From positions 1 to 45,812 of the forward strand of contig JACZKW010000095.1 of the NCBI GenBank assembly GCA_014859835.1: DNA of 45,812 nucleotides, written 5' to 3'. The DNA is from UBA9653 sp014859835 (GTDB taxonomy: Archaea > Thermoplasmatota > Thermoplasmata > UBA10834). The notes below the pieces were generated by a model. The model saw only the letters and a program-made list of their open reading frames with translations, did no database searches and was not told the DNA's origin. This document shows, in pieces, positions 8,321 to 16,210 of this stretch; within the stretch, counting starts at the first letter, position 1; each line of letters opens with the position of its first letter. A program made the translations under genes and the position numbers.

Positions 8321-8758
8321 TCACTTTTTCTTCTTCTTCATTGGCTTTTCCTTGAGCGATGTGAAGAAGTCGTGATGATTCTCTTCATCTTCGAGTATAC
8401 CCTCGAAGATGAATCGAGTCGTCGGGTCTCCTTCCGCCTCGGCAACCTTCTGGATCTTCTTGTAGAGTTCGATCGCGTCTTCTTCGGCCTTTATATCGAA
8501 ATCTATCATCTGCCAAAGTTCGTCGCCGACACTGATCTGCGTGGGTTTCGTCGTAGGGACGCCTCCGAGGTACCACAGCCTCTCGGCTATCTTCTCTGCA
8601 TGCTTCATCTCTGCGATAGCTACTTGCTTCATGTTATCTGTCACAGCGAAGTGATCCACACCCATCCATTGCACGTGTTGCCACATATACTGGATGGAAA
8701 CCTGGATCTCTCTCGCAATAGCCTTGTTCAACAATTCCTTCAATTTCTCTGACGCCAT
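8321..8758 (-). CDS. Bacterioferritin-like iron storage/diiron protein
   Basis: 145-residue ferritin-like protein resembling bacterioferritin/DPS-like proteins of archaea. The diiron ligands are visible: Glu in REIQVSIQY, E-x-x-H in AEMKHAEKI, Glu in KAEEDAIELY, and the E-D-E-E-N-H-H segment of the last helix. The C-terminus is a poly-lysine tail (KPMKKKKK). The start at 8758 (MASEKLKE) is set by an AGGAGGA site on the minus strand (8764-8770), 5 nt upstream; the open frame continues to 8806 without a better site. It likely stores or detoxifies iron and peroxide, complementing the ferritin-like protein at 2863. Confidence 0.85.
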   Translation of the reverse strand: MASEKLKELLNKAIAREIQVSIQYMWQHVQWMGVDHFAVTDNMKQVAIAEMKHAEKIAERLWYLGGVPTTKPTQISVGDELWQMIDFDIKAEEDAIELYKKIQKVAEAEGDPTTRFIFEGILEDEENHHDFFTSLKEKPMKKKKK

Positions 8759-8925
8759 CTGATTCCTCCTCTCTAAGGGCCGGATACCCTTGCTTGGGCC
8801 GACCACCCTGCCCTTCGATGCCCGTCAATTGCTATCTTGACTGATAAAGATGCTACCGAAGATGAGTAATTGATAGGCAGGGGGTGGCAGGCGCCACAAG
8901 CGAAAGATGTAAAATGTTGGTCGTC

Positions 8926-8942
8926 GTCCCCTTCACGGGGAC
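8926..8942 (+). promoter_or_regulatory. Palindrome just upstream of the cyclophilin-like gene
   Basis: GTCCCC and GGGGAC flank a 5-nt spacer (6-bp perfect arms) directly before the start codon at 8948. A TATA-like TGTAAAAT lies at about 8908-8915, which would put the transcription start inside the palindrome. It could be an operator or a 5' hairpin; this is inference. Confidence 0.3.
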
Positions 8943-8947
8943 GGAAG

Positions 8948-9325
8948 ATGGATATTCTATGTGATGTTGATGGTGGCATATCGCTCAAGATAAGAGTGAG
9001 GGAAGACGCGACCCCAACGACGGAGGCACTCCTCTCCGCACTGCCTTTCGAAGGATGTGCCAGTCGATGGGGGGACGAAGTATATTTCGGAGCGCCATTC
9101 CATACGTTACTGGAAGAAGATGCACGTGCAGATATGGATGTGGGCGAGGTCGCATATTGGCCGGATGGTGATGCACTCGCACTATTCTTTGGCAAGACAC
9201 CAGCGAGCATAGATGACCGACCACGAGCGTATTCGAAATGTAATGTTGTCGGAAGGATGGTTAGTGACCCGACGATACTGGGAGCCGTCCGACCAGGGAC
9301 CAGGATCCGCCTGAGTCGATTGTGA
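8948..9325 (+). CDS. Cyclophilin-like fold protein (COG2164 / DUF369 type)
   Basis: 125-residue protein of the TM1367-like cyclophilin-fold family. Characteristic segments are GDEVYFGAPF, the D-x-G-E-V-A-Y-W-P-D-G-D-A-L core, LFFGKTPAS and NVVGRM. Members have a cyclophilin-like beta barrel but no demonstrated prolyl isomerase activity; function is unknown. The ATG at 8948 is preferred because the preceding in-frame residues are not family-like. A palindrome (GTCCCC-TTCAC-GGGGAC) ends 5 nt before the start. It converges on the dehydrogenase at 9334. Confidence 0.78.
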   Translation: MDILCDVDGGISLKIRVREDATPTTEALLSALPFEGCASRWGDEVYFGAPFHTLLEEDARADMDVGEVAYWPDGDALALFFGKTPASIDDRPRAYSKCNVVGRMVSDPTILGAVRPGTRIRLSRL

Positions 9326-9333
9326 TGCGCTTC

Positions 9334-10140
9334 TCATTGGCAGGTATACCCGCCGTCGACCGAGAATGCGGCGCCTGTTATGAAACTCGCATCATCTGAT
9401 GCGAGGAACAAGACCGCGTCGGCCACCTCCCTTGGCTGTCCTAATCTGCCAATGGGATGGCACGCAGCGAGCTGTGAACGATACTTGTCGAGAGACATCC
9501 TCCTAGACCTCGCTTCCTGTCTGAACATCGGGGTCTCTATCTCTCCTGGGCATACGCAATTGACTCGAATGCCCTGATCCGCGTAGTCCAGCGCGAGGCA
9601 TTTAGTCATTAAGACAACGGCGCCTTTTGATGTGTTGTACGCTATCGCTCCCCTGTCCCCCACAAGACCACTGCAAGATGCGTTGTTGACAATGGCGCCC
9701 TGACCGTTTGATAGCATCAGAGGGACGACCTCCTTGCACATCAGGAATACTCCCTTGACATTGATCGCCATTATCCTGTCCCAATCTTCCTCGGCGACCT
9801 GCTCGACTGTCCCTTCCACCAGGATACCCGCATTGTTGAACAGTACGTCGATAGCTCCAAGGTGTTTGACTGCAGCTTTCACCATTCTCTTTACTTGGGT
9901 TCGGTTGCTCACATCTCCAGTTGCAGTAAATATCTGGTGCCCCTTCTTATCGAATTCATTTGCCACTCTGAGACATCCCTCTTTTGAGATGTCAAATATT
10001 GCGACTCTGGCACCTTCTTCGAGAAATCTCTCAGCAGTAGCCTTGCCTATGCCCGAGGCTCCGCCTGTTACGATTACTGACTTGCCATGGAATCTTGTAT
10101 GAATCACCCTATCAATCCCCGTTGAGAGAGGGTAGGCCAT
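9334..10140 (-). CDS. NAD-type short-chain dehydrogenase
   Basis: 268-residue classical SDR. Motifs: TGGASGIG, NNAG, VNNASCSG (catalytic Ser), YNTSKGA (Tyr/Lys) and GAAFSVDGGY at the C-terminus. The acidic residue after beta-2 (VAIFDISKEG) predicts NAD(H) preference, unlike its relative at 1544, which has Arg there. The N-terminal ~17 residues before the Rossmann fold are an extension. An AT-rich stretch 14-30 bp upstream is the likely promoter, and the transposon remnant at 10181 inserted just beyond it. Substrate unknown. Confidence 0.87.
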   Translation of the reverse strand: MAYPLSTGIDRVIHTRFHGKSVIVTGGASGIGKATAERFLEEGARVAIFDISKEGCLRVANEFDKKGHQIFTATGDVSNRTQVKRMVKAAVKHLGAIDVLFNNAGILVEGTVEQVAEEDWDRIMAINVKGVFLMCKEVVPLMLSNGQGAIVNNASCSGLVGDRGAIAYNTSKGAVVLMTKCLALDYADQGIRVNCVCPGEIETPMFRQEARSRRMSLDKYRSQLAACHPIGRLGQPREVADAVLFLASDDASFITGAAFSVDGGYTCQ

Positions 10141-10171
10141 TATGTTAAGTCTTTATACGTCCTCTTATGTG

Positions 10172-10205
10172 CATTAGCTAGGTTCTGTCAATTTATCGGG
10201 TGGTG
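10172..10205 (+). repeat. Left end of transposon: 9-bp target duplication plus inverted repeat
   Basis: Direct repeat CATTAGCTA occupies 10172-10180. It is followed by the inverted-repeat end: GGTTCTGT, four variable bases, then TTATCGGGTGGTG (10181-10205). The same end occurs in reverse at 10749-10773, with 22 of 25 positions identical. Confidence 0.8.
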
Positions 10206-10773
10206 GTCATCATGACCGCCCCGCCAATCGACTCGTCCCATTCGGCTCCGACCGTGCGCCCATAAATGGGTCGTAGAGGGTCATCATAACGTCATGCTGG
10301 AACGCGCCGGGGCTGAACCGTAAGCCCCCTGCCACCCCGTCAGGGAAGGCTGTCTGCAGCAGGTTTATGCCTGCGTTGACGTGCCAATCCGCACGCCAAC
10401 CACACTCACACTCGAACTCGGCGCCCATTCGGGAATGTTTGATCCTCCCACATATCGGGCACCTCCTGCTGCTGTTGTATGGATCGACCTTGATGATCGG
10501 TACGCCACTCCAGGCCGCCTTGTATTCGATGATGTCGTGCAGTTTCCTCCGAGGCCACGAACTCAACCGTCTGTTGAGTGACTTGCCGCGCTTCCGATCA
10601 ATCATTCCATTCAGGTCCTCGAGCACGACCGCCCTGTGGAGCATCGAAGAAGGCATCTGGTCATGGGCATATCGTCTCCATGACTACATGCATGTTACAC
10701 ATGCGATCGGCGAGATATGTGTGGCATCCGAGAAAGCACCATCAACAACACCACCCGATAACTATACAGAACC
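10181..10773. mobile_element. 593-bp non-autonomous transposon remnant with TIRs and 9-bp TSD
   Basis: The element has 25-bp terminal inverted repeats (GGTTCTGT + 4 nt + TTATCGGGTGGTG) and is flanked by a perfect 9-bp direct repeat CATTAGCTA (10172-10180 and 10774-10782), the footprint of a cut-and-paste insertion. It landed in the promoter region between the divergent genes at 9334 and 10835. Its only coding content is the C-terminal part of a TnpB-like protein. IS200/IS605 elements that normally carry TnpB have neither TIRs nor target duplications, so the element looks chimeric or internally deleted. Its mobilising transposase must be elsewhere. Confidence 0.75.
10210..10656 (-). pseudogene. 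TnpB-like (IS605 OrfB / RuvC nuclease) C-terminal fragment
   Basis: The 148-residue frame matches the C-terminal half of TnpB. VVLEDLNGM contains the RuvC-II Glu, and a Cys4 zinc finger follows (CPICG ... CECG). ADWHVNAGINLL carries the RuvC-III Asp. The N-terminal domain and RuvC-I Asp are absent: an in-frame stop occurs just upstream, and only about 95 bp remain before the inverted repeat. It is therefore a broken nuclease gene. TnpB proteins are RNA-guided DNA nucleases of IS200/IS605 elements; this copy cannot be active alone. Confidence 0.8.
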
Positions 10774-10782
10774 CATTAGCTA
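10749..10782 (-). repeat. Right end of transposon: inverted repeat plus 9-bp target duplication
   Basis: Reverse copy of the left terminus (10749-10773), followed by the second CATTAGCTA at 10774-10782. Confidence 0.8.
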
Positions 10783-10834
10783 CAAATAATGGACAAGCCC
10801 TTTTTTGACCGCACCCTGTAACGGAATTGAGAAC

Positions 10835-11434
10835 ATGTCGTCGAAAATACTGGGAATACTCGGAAGTCCGCGCAAGGATGGCAACACAGCGGACTTATTA
10901 GACGCAGCTCTTCTGGGCGCTCGTAGCTCAGGAGCGACTACCGAGCGTTTGGATTTAGCTGATATGGATTTGAGCCCCTGCAAGGAATGCAGGGCGTGCG
11001 ATGCTGGTGGCACGTGTGCGTTCGCCGACGATGACGACATGGGCCAGATCTATTCAAGGATACGGAACGTCGACGGGATCATCCTAGCATCTCCCATCTT
11101 CTTCATGGGTGTCTCAGCCCAGACGAAGGCGATGGTGGACAGATGCCAGAGCTATTGGGTAGAACGCTATGTTCTCAAAAGACGTGCCTATGAAGGCAAG
11201 GTCCGCCCCAAGGGTTTATTCGTATCGTGCGCAGGATCTCCGAAACCCAATATCTTCGAACCCGCGATCCATGTTGTCAAAGCATTCTTTGCTGCCATCG
11301 ACTACCAATATGTTGGCGAGGTGCTCTTAGGTCATACAGATGACCCTGCGATGGGGCCGAGAAAGCAGGCGGCTATCGTGTCTGCAGAGGCTGCGGGCAG
11401 AAAGCTCGTGTCCGGGTCTCCCTCCTCAGAGTAG
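10835..11434 (+). CDS. Iron-sulfur flavoprotein / NADPH-dependent FMN reductase family
   Basis: 199-residue flavodoxin-fold protein. The FMN phosphate loop is GSPRKDGNT near the N-terminus. It is followed by the compact cysteine motif C-K-E-C-R-A-C-D-A-G-G-T-C, as in archaeal iron-sulfur flavoproteins (Isf), which pass electrons from ferredoxin via a [4Fe-4S] cluster to FMN. Further family segments are ASPIFFMGVSAQTK and FVSCAGSPKPN. The ATG at 10835 (MSSKILGILGSP) is chosen; the upstream TTG at 10805 would add non-family residues. Its 3' end overlaps the converging aminopeptidase gene by 9 bp. The transposon insertion lies about 50 bp upstream, so its promoter may be affected. Confidence 0.85.
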   Translation: MSSKILGILGSPRKDGNTADLLDAALLGARSSGATTERLDLADMDLSPCKECRACDAGGTCAFADDDDMGQIYSRIRNVDGIILASPIFFMGVSAQTKAMVDRCQSYWVERYVLKRRAYEGKVRPKGLFVSCAGSPKPNIFEPAIHVVKAFFAAIDYQYVGEVLLGHTDDPAMGPRKQAAIVSAEAAGRKLVSGSPSSE

Positions 11435-12586
11435 TCTGCCTTTTGTCATGACCTGTATGACCTTGCCATCCAGTCTCTGAACCTCTATGTTCACTCCGGG
11501 GGCGCTGACGAAGTCCCAATGCATGGTTGATTCAGAAGTCCCGCCGTATGAATTGTTCGAGCCAAAGGCTACATGGACGGTTCCTGCTACCTTCTCATCC
11601 GTCAATATGTATCCCACTGCCTTCTTTATCTTAGGATTGTATCCTATCCCCAACTCGCCGACGTTCATCGTCCTGACTGGCTTGTATTTCTTCTTGTCCA
11701 CTGCTTGACATTCCTTGAAACTGGAGATGAGCGCATCGAGGTTCTTGTCCGCGGTAGTCTTATTCAGGAGGAGCTTGCCGTTCTTAAAAGCGAGTCTGAC
11801 ATTGGTGACCAGTTTATCGGTCATCCGGTCTCTCGTGATGGGGCTGAATATGGTACCCTCACCTTGAGTCTCGTGGGGAGCGATGAATAGTTCGCCTGCG
11901 GGAAGATTCGCCCCTCTATCGCCGACTTTGTAATCCTCATCGCTGGTGAATCCGTCGTCAATATTCAATCGCCTTCCATCGACCTTCACCCTGAAGTCTG
12001 TTCCTTTCGTGTCCCAGACGTGGACCCATTCGGCGTTTTTGAAGCCTTTTGCCATCTTCATGCCGATCTTCATCAATTCCTGACCAGGGACACCTATTCC
12101 TCCGATGATGATGTTCTCGAGCTCCTTGTATGGTATGTCGAAGCTCTTCGCAGCTGCTTCCGTGGGCCAGCCCGCATATAGCCATTTCTTTCCGTCAGTG
12201 GGATGGAATATTATGTCATAAATGGGAAGGCTCGCTTTCTGCCTGGCTGTCAACTTGTCTCTGGGGAACGCTTCAGCGATTTTGGGGTCGTCGAATTCCT
12301 CTACCGATATGAGAATATCCGCTGCCTGAATCATGCCGACATATTGTTTCGGGACAGTTTCGAGAGTCTTGGCGGGTATCTCCTTGTAGATCTTCTTGGC
12401 ATACCTGTCTGAGCTGCAGATTATGGTCGGGGTAGCACCTTTCCTGTAGCATTCCAGCGCAATCTCTTCGAGAAGCATCTGCGTGTGAGCTCCTCCTTTG
12501 ACCACGACTCCATCGCCTTTCTTCACATTGCAGGTTTTGACCATATTCTTAGCGCATTCGATCATTCTCTTTTCGGTTATGCCCAT
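11426..12586 (-). CDS. M29-family (aminopeptidase T-like) metallopeptidase
   Basis: 386-residue cytoplasmic aminopeptidase of the M29 (thermophilic aminopeptidase) family, removing N-terminal residues from peptides with a dinuclear metal centre. Family landmarks are the N-terminal VVVKGGAHTQMLLEEI, NLPAGELFIAPHE, VGELGIGYNP, and the C-terminal AGTVHVAFGSN followed by STMHWDFV, where the metal-binding Glu, His and Asp residues lie. Full family length. It converges on the iron-sulfur flavoprotein gene with a 9-bp overlap. Substrate preference is unknown. Confidence 0.88.
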   Translation of the reverse strand: MGITEKRMIECAKNMVKTCNVKKGDGVVVKGGAHTQMLLEEIALECYRKGATPTIICSSDRYAKKIYKEIPAKTLETVPKQYVGMIQAADILISVEEFDDPKIAEAFPRDKLTARQKASLPIYDIIFHPTDGKKWLYAGWPTEAAAKSFDIPYKELENIIIGGIGVPGQELMKIGMKMAKGFKNAEWVHVWDTKGTDFRVKVDGRRLNIDDGFTSDEDYKVGDRGANLPAGELFIAPHETQGEGTIFSPITRDRMTDKLVTNVRLAFKNGKLLLNKTTADKNLDALISSFKECQAVDKKKYKPVRTMNVGELGIGYNPKIKKAVGYILTDEKVAGTVHVAFGSNNSYGGTSESTMHWDFVSAPGVNIEVQRLDGKVIQVMTKGRLL

Positions 12587-12659
12587 TGAGCCAGTCCCCT
12601 TAATTGGCTGGTGTCAGGACATGAGGATACTTATAGATGTCGAATAACGTTCATTGCGA

Positions 12660-13109
12660 CTAGATCTTCTTCGACACTATGGATGGGAAACAATTCTTTT
12701 GGTATTGTCTACAGAGGAGACAATTGCTCATGGAAGGCCCTCCCGCCTCATCAAGCGAAGCCATTCTGAACCCGATCTTCTCGAAGAACTTCGGAGCGCG
12801 GGCAAGCGCCCACAGAGTGCTCGCTCCTCGGGCCTTCGCTTCGGATTCGATTCTACTGACCAGCATGCCACCGATTCCTTTTCCTCGGAGGGGCTCCGAA
12901 ACGGATAACCATTCGATTGAGTATCTGTCTCCATCTTTCTTGAGCGCCACAGTCCCCATCATCTGGTTACCTATGAAGAACCCAACGGCAGATATTATGT
13001 TCTCAAAAGTGCCGTCCTCGAGACCAGCTTCCAGGGCTAATTTCCTGATCGTTTCGAAGTCGTCAGTTTTTCTGATGACTGGCTGTCCTCCGATTTCATC
13101 ATCTGGCAT
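12660..13109 (-). CDS. GNAT acetyltransferase
   Basis: 149-residue single-domain GNAT acetyltransferase. The acetyl-CoA pyrophosphate loop is R-G-K-G-I-G-G-M-L, preceded by the beta-4 strand IEWLSVSEP and followed by FFEKIGF. The C-terminus is cysteine rich: C-L-L-C-x(6)-C-F-P. Acceptor unknown. A TATA-like AGATATTTC at 13134-13142 lies 28 bp before the ATG, so it probably has its own leaderless promoter although it sits 69 bp downstream of the sensor kinase on the same strand. Confidence 0.82.
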   Translation of the reverse strand: MPDDEIGGQPVIRKTDDFETIRKLALEAGLEDGTFENIISAVGFFIGNQMMGTVALKKDGDRYSIEWLSVSEPLRGKGIGGMLVSRIESEAKARGASTLWALARAPKFFEKIGFRMASLDEAGGPSMSNCLLCRQYQKNCFPSIVSKKI

Positions 13110-13133
13110 GATTCGTAGGACTGACTCTGGCTT

Positions 13134-13142
13134 AGATATTTC
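13134..13142 (-). promoter_or_regulatory. TATA-like box of the GNAT gene
   Basis: On the minus strand GAAATATCT is centred ~28 bp before the ATG at 13109, with no Shine-Dalgarno in between, consistent with a leaderless transcript. Confidence 0.4.
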
Positions 13143-13178
13143 TTTCGGAGGTGGCTGTAATGATCAGGACCTCGGCAT

Positions 13179-14552
13179 TCAGCTGTCAAAAGCATACTCG
13201 CCGGTCATAGCGAGCTGGTTCCCAGAGGTCTTGCCATTGTTAGTTGACGCGTTTTTCGGGAAGGCTACTTCGAAGGAGGCTCCTTCATGGGGGCTGCCTG
13301 GAACGCGGTCTCTTACGCTGATGACGCCATTGTATTTCTCAACCAGCAAGGATACTATGGATAGTCCCATGCCTGTGCCCGAGACACCGTCCGGGCGTTT
13401 GGCGAATCGATTGAACACCCCCTTCTTTTTTTCGTCTGGGATTCCGATTCCATGGTCCTCAATCAAGACCGTCCAGACACCTGGACCATTGCTTATCCCG
13501 ATCTCTACCTCAGCGGTTTGGTTCGGGTTGTATTTGACCGCATTGCTCAAGATATTCATGAATAGGTCATGGATGAGTGAGTCAACCTTGATCATGCATT
13601 CGTTCTCGGGACAATCGAGACCGACGATGATATCCTTTGAAGGGAAATCTCTCTTCAGCGCCGAGACGCATTTGACCAGGACTTCCCTGAGATCCATGTC
13701 CTCTTTGATCAGAGCATCGGAGGATTTCGCTTCAGAGACCTTCCTCACATTGTCCACGAGGCCTTTGGCTGCTTTGGATGCCGCAATTGCCCGGTCGAGA
13801 TATTCTCGGTTCTTATCATCGAGAGCACCGCTTGCCTCGATCTTCTCTTGATAGTATATGAGCGGGTTCACAATGTTGCCGATGTCATGCACTATCAGGT
13901 CAAGGTAGCCCTGTGATTCGTTCATAGCAGCTATGGCGTCCTCATATACTCTTGAATTCTCTATGGCGATTCCGGTGAGGTCTGCAAGCAGCTGAATCCT
14001 TCCTATGACATCCTGTGGCGGGACCTTCCCATCGATGGTCTCGTCGATCTCAATCCAACCTATCCAGTTCCCAAGGCGGTCAACCATCAGGAATGATATG
14101 GAATCCAATGGATGCCATTCATCTGGAGATGCGCGCTTTTTCGAGATCGTGGAGGGGTCGACCACATAGTCCATGTCATCGTTTGTGAGCCTGTGTTCCA
14201 CCTCCGGACGCATGTAATATGTCCTCTCACCTATGCGCAGCTCATCTCTGAACTCCTGTTTCTTGCGATTGAGCGTATAGGTGTGCCGTCTGATTGCATT
14301 CACACTATCCTGAGGAAATCCCTTGATCGCCCTAGGGCCGAACACTCCTGTCCCGTCATCAAGTGTGCATATCACAAGTGATTTGATTTCGAACGCCGAT
14401 GAGATCGTGGTGGAGACCTTATCAAGGAGCACTTCGAGAGGCTCGACGCGAGAAATTATCTTGAGTATCTCTAGAAGATTATTGATTGGGATGGTTCTGG
14501 TGGGCCTGGTCTCCACAACATCATCATCGGTATGGTTCACACTGCTCTGCAT
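13179..14552 (-). CDS. GAF-domain sensor histidine kinase
   Basis: 457-residue cytoplasmic histidine kinase with the same layout as the one at 156. An N-terminal GAF-like domain (~20-205) carries the motif R-A-S-P-D-E-W-H-P-L-D. The transmitter has H-box VHDIGNIVNPL (His near residue 221), N-box LSNAVKYNP (~331), G1 DHGIGIPDEKK, F-box FNRFAKRPD and G2 GTGMGLSIV. The ATG at 14552 has GAGGG 6 nt upstream and a TATA-like box (TTATAAAAAC, 14599-14608), giving a leader of roughly 20-25 nt. No receiver domain or response regulator is adjacent. Confidence 0.87.
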   Translation of the reverse strand: MQSSVNHTDDDVVETRPTRTIPINNLLEILKIISRVEPLEVLLDKVSTTISSAFEIKSLVICTLDDGTGVFGPRAIKGFPQDSVNAIRRHTYTLNRKKQEFRDELRIGERTYYMRPEVEHRLTNDDMDYVVDPSTISKKRASPDEWHPLDSISFLMVDRLGNWIGWIEIDETIDGKVPPQDVIGRIQLLADLTGIAIENSRVYEDAIAAMNESQGYLDLIVHDIGNIVNPLIYYQEKIEASGALDDKNREYLDRAIAASKAAKGLVDNVRKVSEAKSSDALIKEDMDLREVLVKCVSALKRDFPSKDIIVGLDCPENECMIKVDSLIHDLFMNILSNAVKYNPNQTAEVEIGISNGPGVWTVLIEDHGIGIPDEKKKGVFNRFAKRPDGVSGTGMGLSIVSLLVEKYNGVISVRDRVPGSPHEGASFEVAFPKNASTNNGKTSGNQLAMTGEYAFDS

Positions 14553-14598
14553 CCCAATCCCTCGGGTGGAAATCCCGCGCCTTGTGATTTACACCCCG

Positions 14599-14608
14599 TT
14601 ATAAAAAC
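14599..14608 (-). promoter_or_regulatory. TATA box of the second sensor kinase
   Basis: Read on the minus strand as GTTTTTATAA, about 50 bp before the ATG at 14552. It predicts a short leader holding the GAGGG ribosome binding site. Confidence 0.45.
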
Positions 14609-14684
14609 ATGCCGAAGTGATTGCTCCACATCGAGATTAGTCTCACTGGCAAGGCAATCATTATGCGATATGTTGCTGATCACA

Positions 14685-14708
14685 TCTTGCATAGCAAGAT
14701 TGAATCTT
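14685..14708 (+). promoter_or_regulatory. Two overlapping palindromes upstream of an acetyltransferase gene
   Basis: TCTTGC-ATA-GCAAGA (14685-14699) overlaps AAGATT-G-AATCTT (14696-14708). Such paired dyads in the gap between divergent genes (kinase at 13179, acetyltransferase at 14806) could bind a dimeric regulator. No known operator is recognised. Confidence 0.3.
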
Positions 14709-14805
14709 CATGCTAGACATCGTTGATAGGCCGGGACGGTCTGATCGATATCATGCATGTTCCGGTCAAATGTCATGATGTCATCTCCTCCGGAGGATGA
14801 ACTTG

Positions 14806-15639
14806 ATGATACGGACTATGAGAAGTAGTGACATGGACTTCGTCCTGAATGCCACAAATGAGATGCAGTGGGCATATTCACGGATTGAGATAGAACGAGT
14901 CACCAGCTTATCGAACGGTGTGAGCTATGTGTGGGAAGACGAGGAGCTCCGCGGTTTTATCACGAGCCTGATATACTCGTCAACAGCGATCATCGGCCAC
15001 CTGCTCGTCACTGCGGGGTATAGAGGCATCGGGATCGGAAAGAGTCTCCTTGAGCACGCATTATCCGTTCTAGATTCATCTGGGGTCGAGTCCGTGATCG
15101 TATTCTCGACGGAGAACGGCTCTGGCTTATATGAGCGGATGGGCTTCTCAAAGGGTCCAAAGGTGGTCTCATATGGTATGAATGTGACTGGCCCTCTTTC
15201 CAGACGGTCTGGAGCAGAGTCGGTCCTACCTGAGGACCTCGATGAGATTGCAGCGTTCGATGAACGAATATTCGGAGATTCGAGAATCAATCTCATGGAA
15301 CGACTCTATGCTGAGCATCCTGATCTTTGTCGAAAGATCGTTAATGACGGGACGATAGATGGATACATCTTCGCGAGAAGAACTCCCCTTGGTGGGGATA
15401 TCGGTCCTTGGATATGCGGGGCGCCCGATGCCTATCATCTACTATCCTCTGTGCTGTCATCCTTCGAATGTTCGAGGGTTGACATCGGCTATTTTGAAGA
15501 TAATCCGTGGATCAAGCCTCTCATTGACTCACATACTCTGGTCAAGAATTTCAATGTCAGGCTGATGACTCGGGGTCTTCCGCGATACACGGGGGATCTG
15601 GCCAAGGTCTTCGGAATAGCAGGATTCGAATTGGGTTGA
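14806..15639 (+). CDS. GNAT acetyltransferase with YitH-like C-terminal domain
   Basis: 277-residue protein. The N-terminal GNAT domain has the acetyl-CoA loop Y-R-G-I-G-I-G-K-S-L-L, then ENGSGLYERMGF. The C-terminal ~130 residues, with short segments DLDEIAAFDERIFGDSR and GYIFARR, resemble the second domain of YitH/HolE-type GNAT proteins. The start at 14806 is preferred because GGAGG (14792-14796) is 9 nt upstream; the in-frame ATG at 14797 abuts that site. The GGAGG is half of a perfect 12-bp palindrome (14786-14797) that could hide the ribosome binding site. Substrate unknown. Confidence 0.8.
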   Translation: MIRTMRSSDMDFVLNATNEMQWAYSRIEIERVTSLSNGVSYVWEDEELRGFITSLIYSSTAIIGHLLVTAGYRGIGIGKSLLEHALSVLDSSGVESVIVFSTENGSGLYERMGFSKGPKVVSYGMNVTGPLSRRSGAESVLPEDLDEIAAFDERIFGDSRINLMERLYAEHPDLCRKIVNDGTIDGYIFARRTPLGGDIGPWICGAPDAYHLLSSVLSSFECSRVDIGYFEDNPWIKPLIDSHTLVKNFNVRLMTRGLPRYTGDLAKVFGIAGFELG

Positions 15640-15650
15640 GCGTAGTTCAT

Positions 15651-16079
15651 TCAGAACGCTTCATCATCCCTTTTGACATAGTATATGATATCATCTTCCC
15701 TTCTGTAGCCCGCACCTACGAACAGGTCTTCTGATGCCCTGTTCTCTCCTTCGATCAGTATGGCGAACACCTTTCTCTCTCGCTTCCTAAGTACCTTCTC
15801 GGACTCTTCCACGAGGTCCATTCCCACGCCCTTTCTCCTGAAAGCAGGCAGAACTGCGAGTCTGTTGATCCAGCCTTTCCTTCCATCGTCACTGGCTATT
15901 ACGGCTCCGATCATCGTACCTTTCTCAAATGCACCAATAAACAGGTCGGGGTCGTCTCTCCTCTGTTGTGACAGTCTGTCCATGCGGTCTCTCCCTTCTG
16001 GCCTAAATGGGAGGCCGGAATCCTTCCAGAGATTCACCAATGCGCCAAGTTCCTCTTCTCTTATCGGTCTTATAACCAT
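15651..16079 (-). CDS. GNAT acetyltransferase (RimI-like)
   Basis: 142-residue single-domain acetyltransferase. It has a central strand WINRLAVLPAFR followed by the acetyl-CoA loop R-R-K-G-V-G-M-D-L and a closing ENRASEDLFVGAGYRRED, as in RimI/AttT-type GNATs. The start is taken at ATG 16079 (MVIRPIREEEL); a TTG at 16100 would add seven residues. It converges on the acetyltransferase at 14806 with an 11-bp gap. Substrate unknown. Confidence 0.82.
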   Translation of the reverse strand: MVIRPIREEELGALVNLWKDSGLPFRPEGRDRMDRLSQQRRDDPDLFIGAFEKGTMIGAVIASDDGRKGWINRLAVLPAFRRKGVGMDLVEESEKVLRKRERKVFAILIEGENRASEDLFVGAGYRREDDIIYYVKRDDEAF

Positions 16080-16210
16080 GTCCTTATGTAGGTCTCTCAA
16101 TCGCCCTCACCGATAGATGTCTCAAATGACTGCTGGCAATTAATCCTTTGCCTTCAGCAACGTTGCCACAGATTGGTGGGCGGTCTGTATGTGCATGAAT
16201 ACGTCACTCA

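Noticed and set aside
10181..10773. Interpretation as a standard IS200/IS605 insertion
   Set aside because: Such elements lack terminal inverted repeats and target duplications, both of which are present here.
12679..13851. 390-codon open frame on the plus strand
   Set aside because: It lies antisense to the GNAT gene at 12660 and the kinase at 13179, both of which have clear motifs; its product is Ser/Pro-rich without domains.
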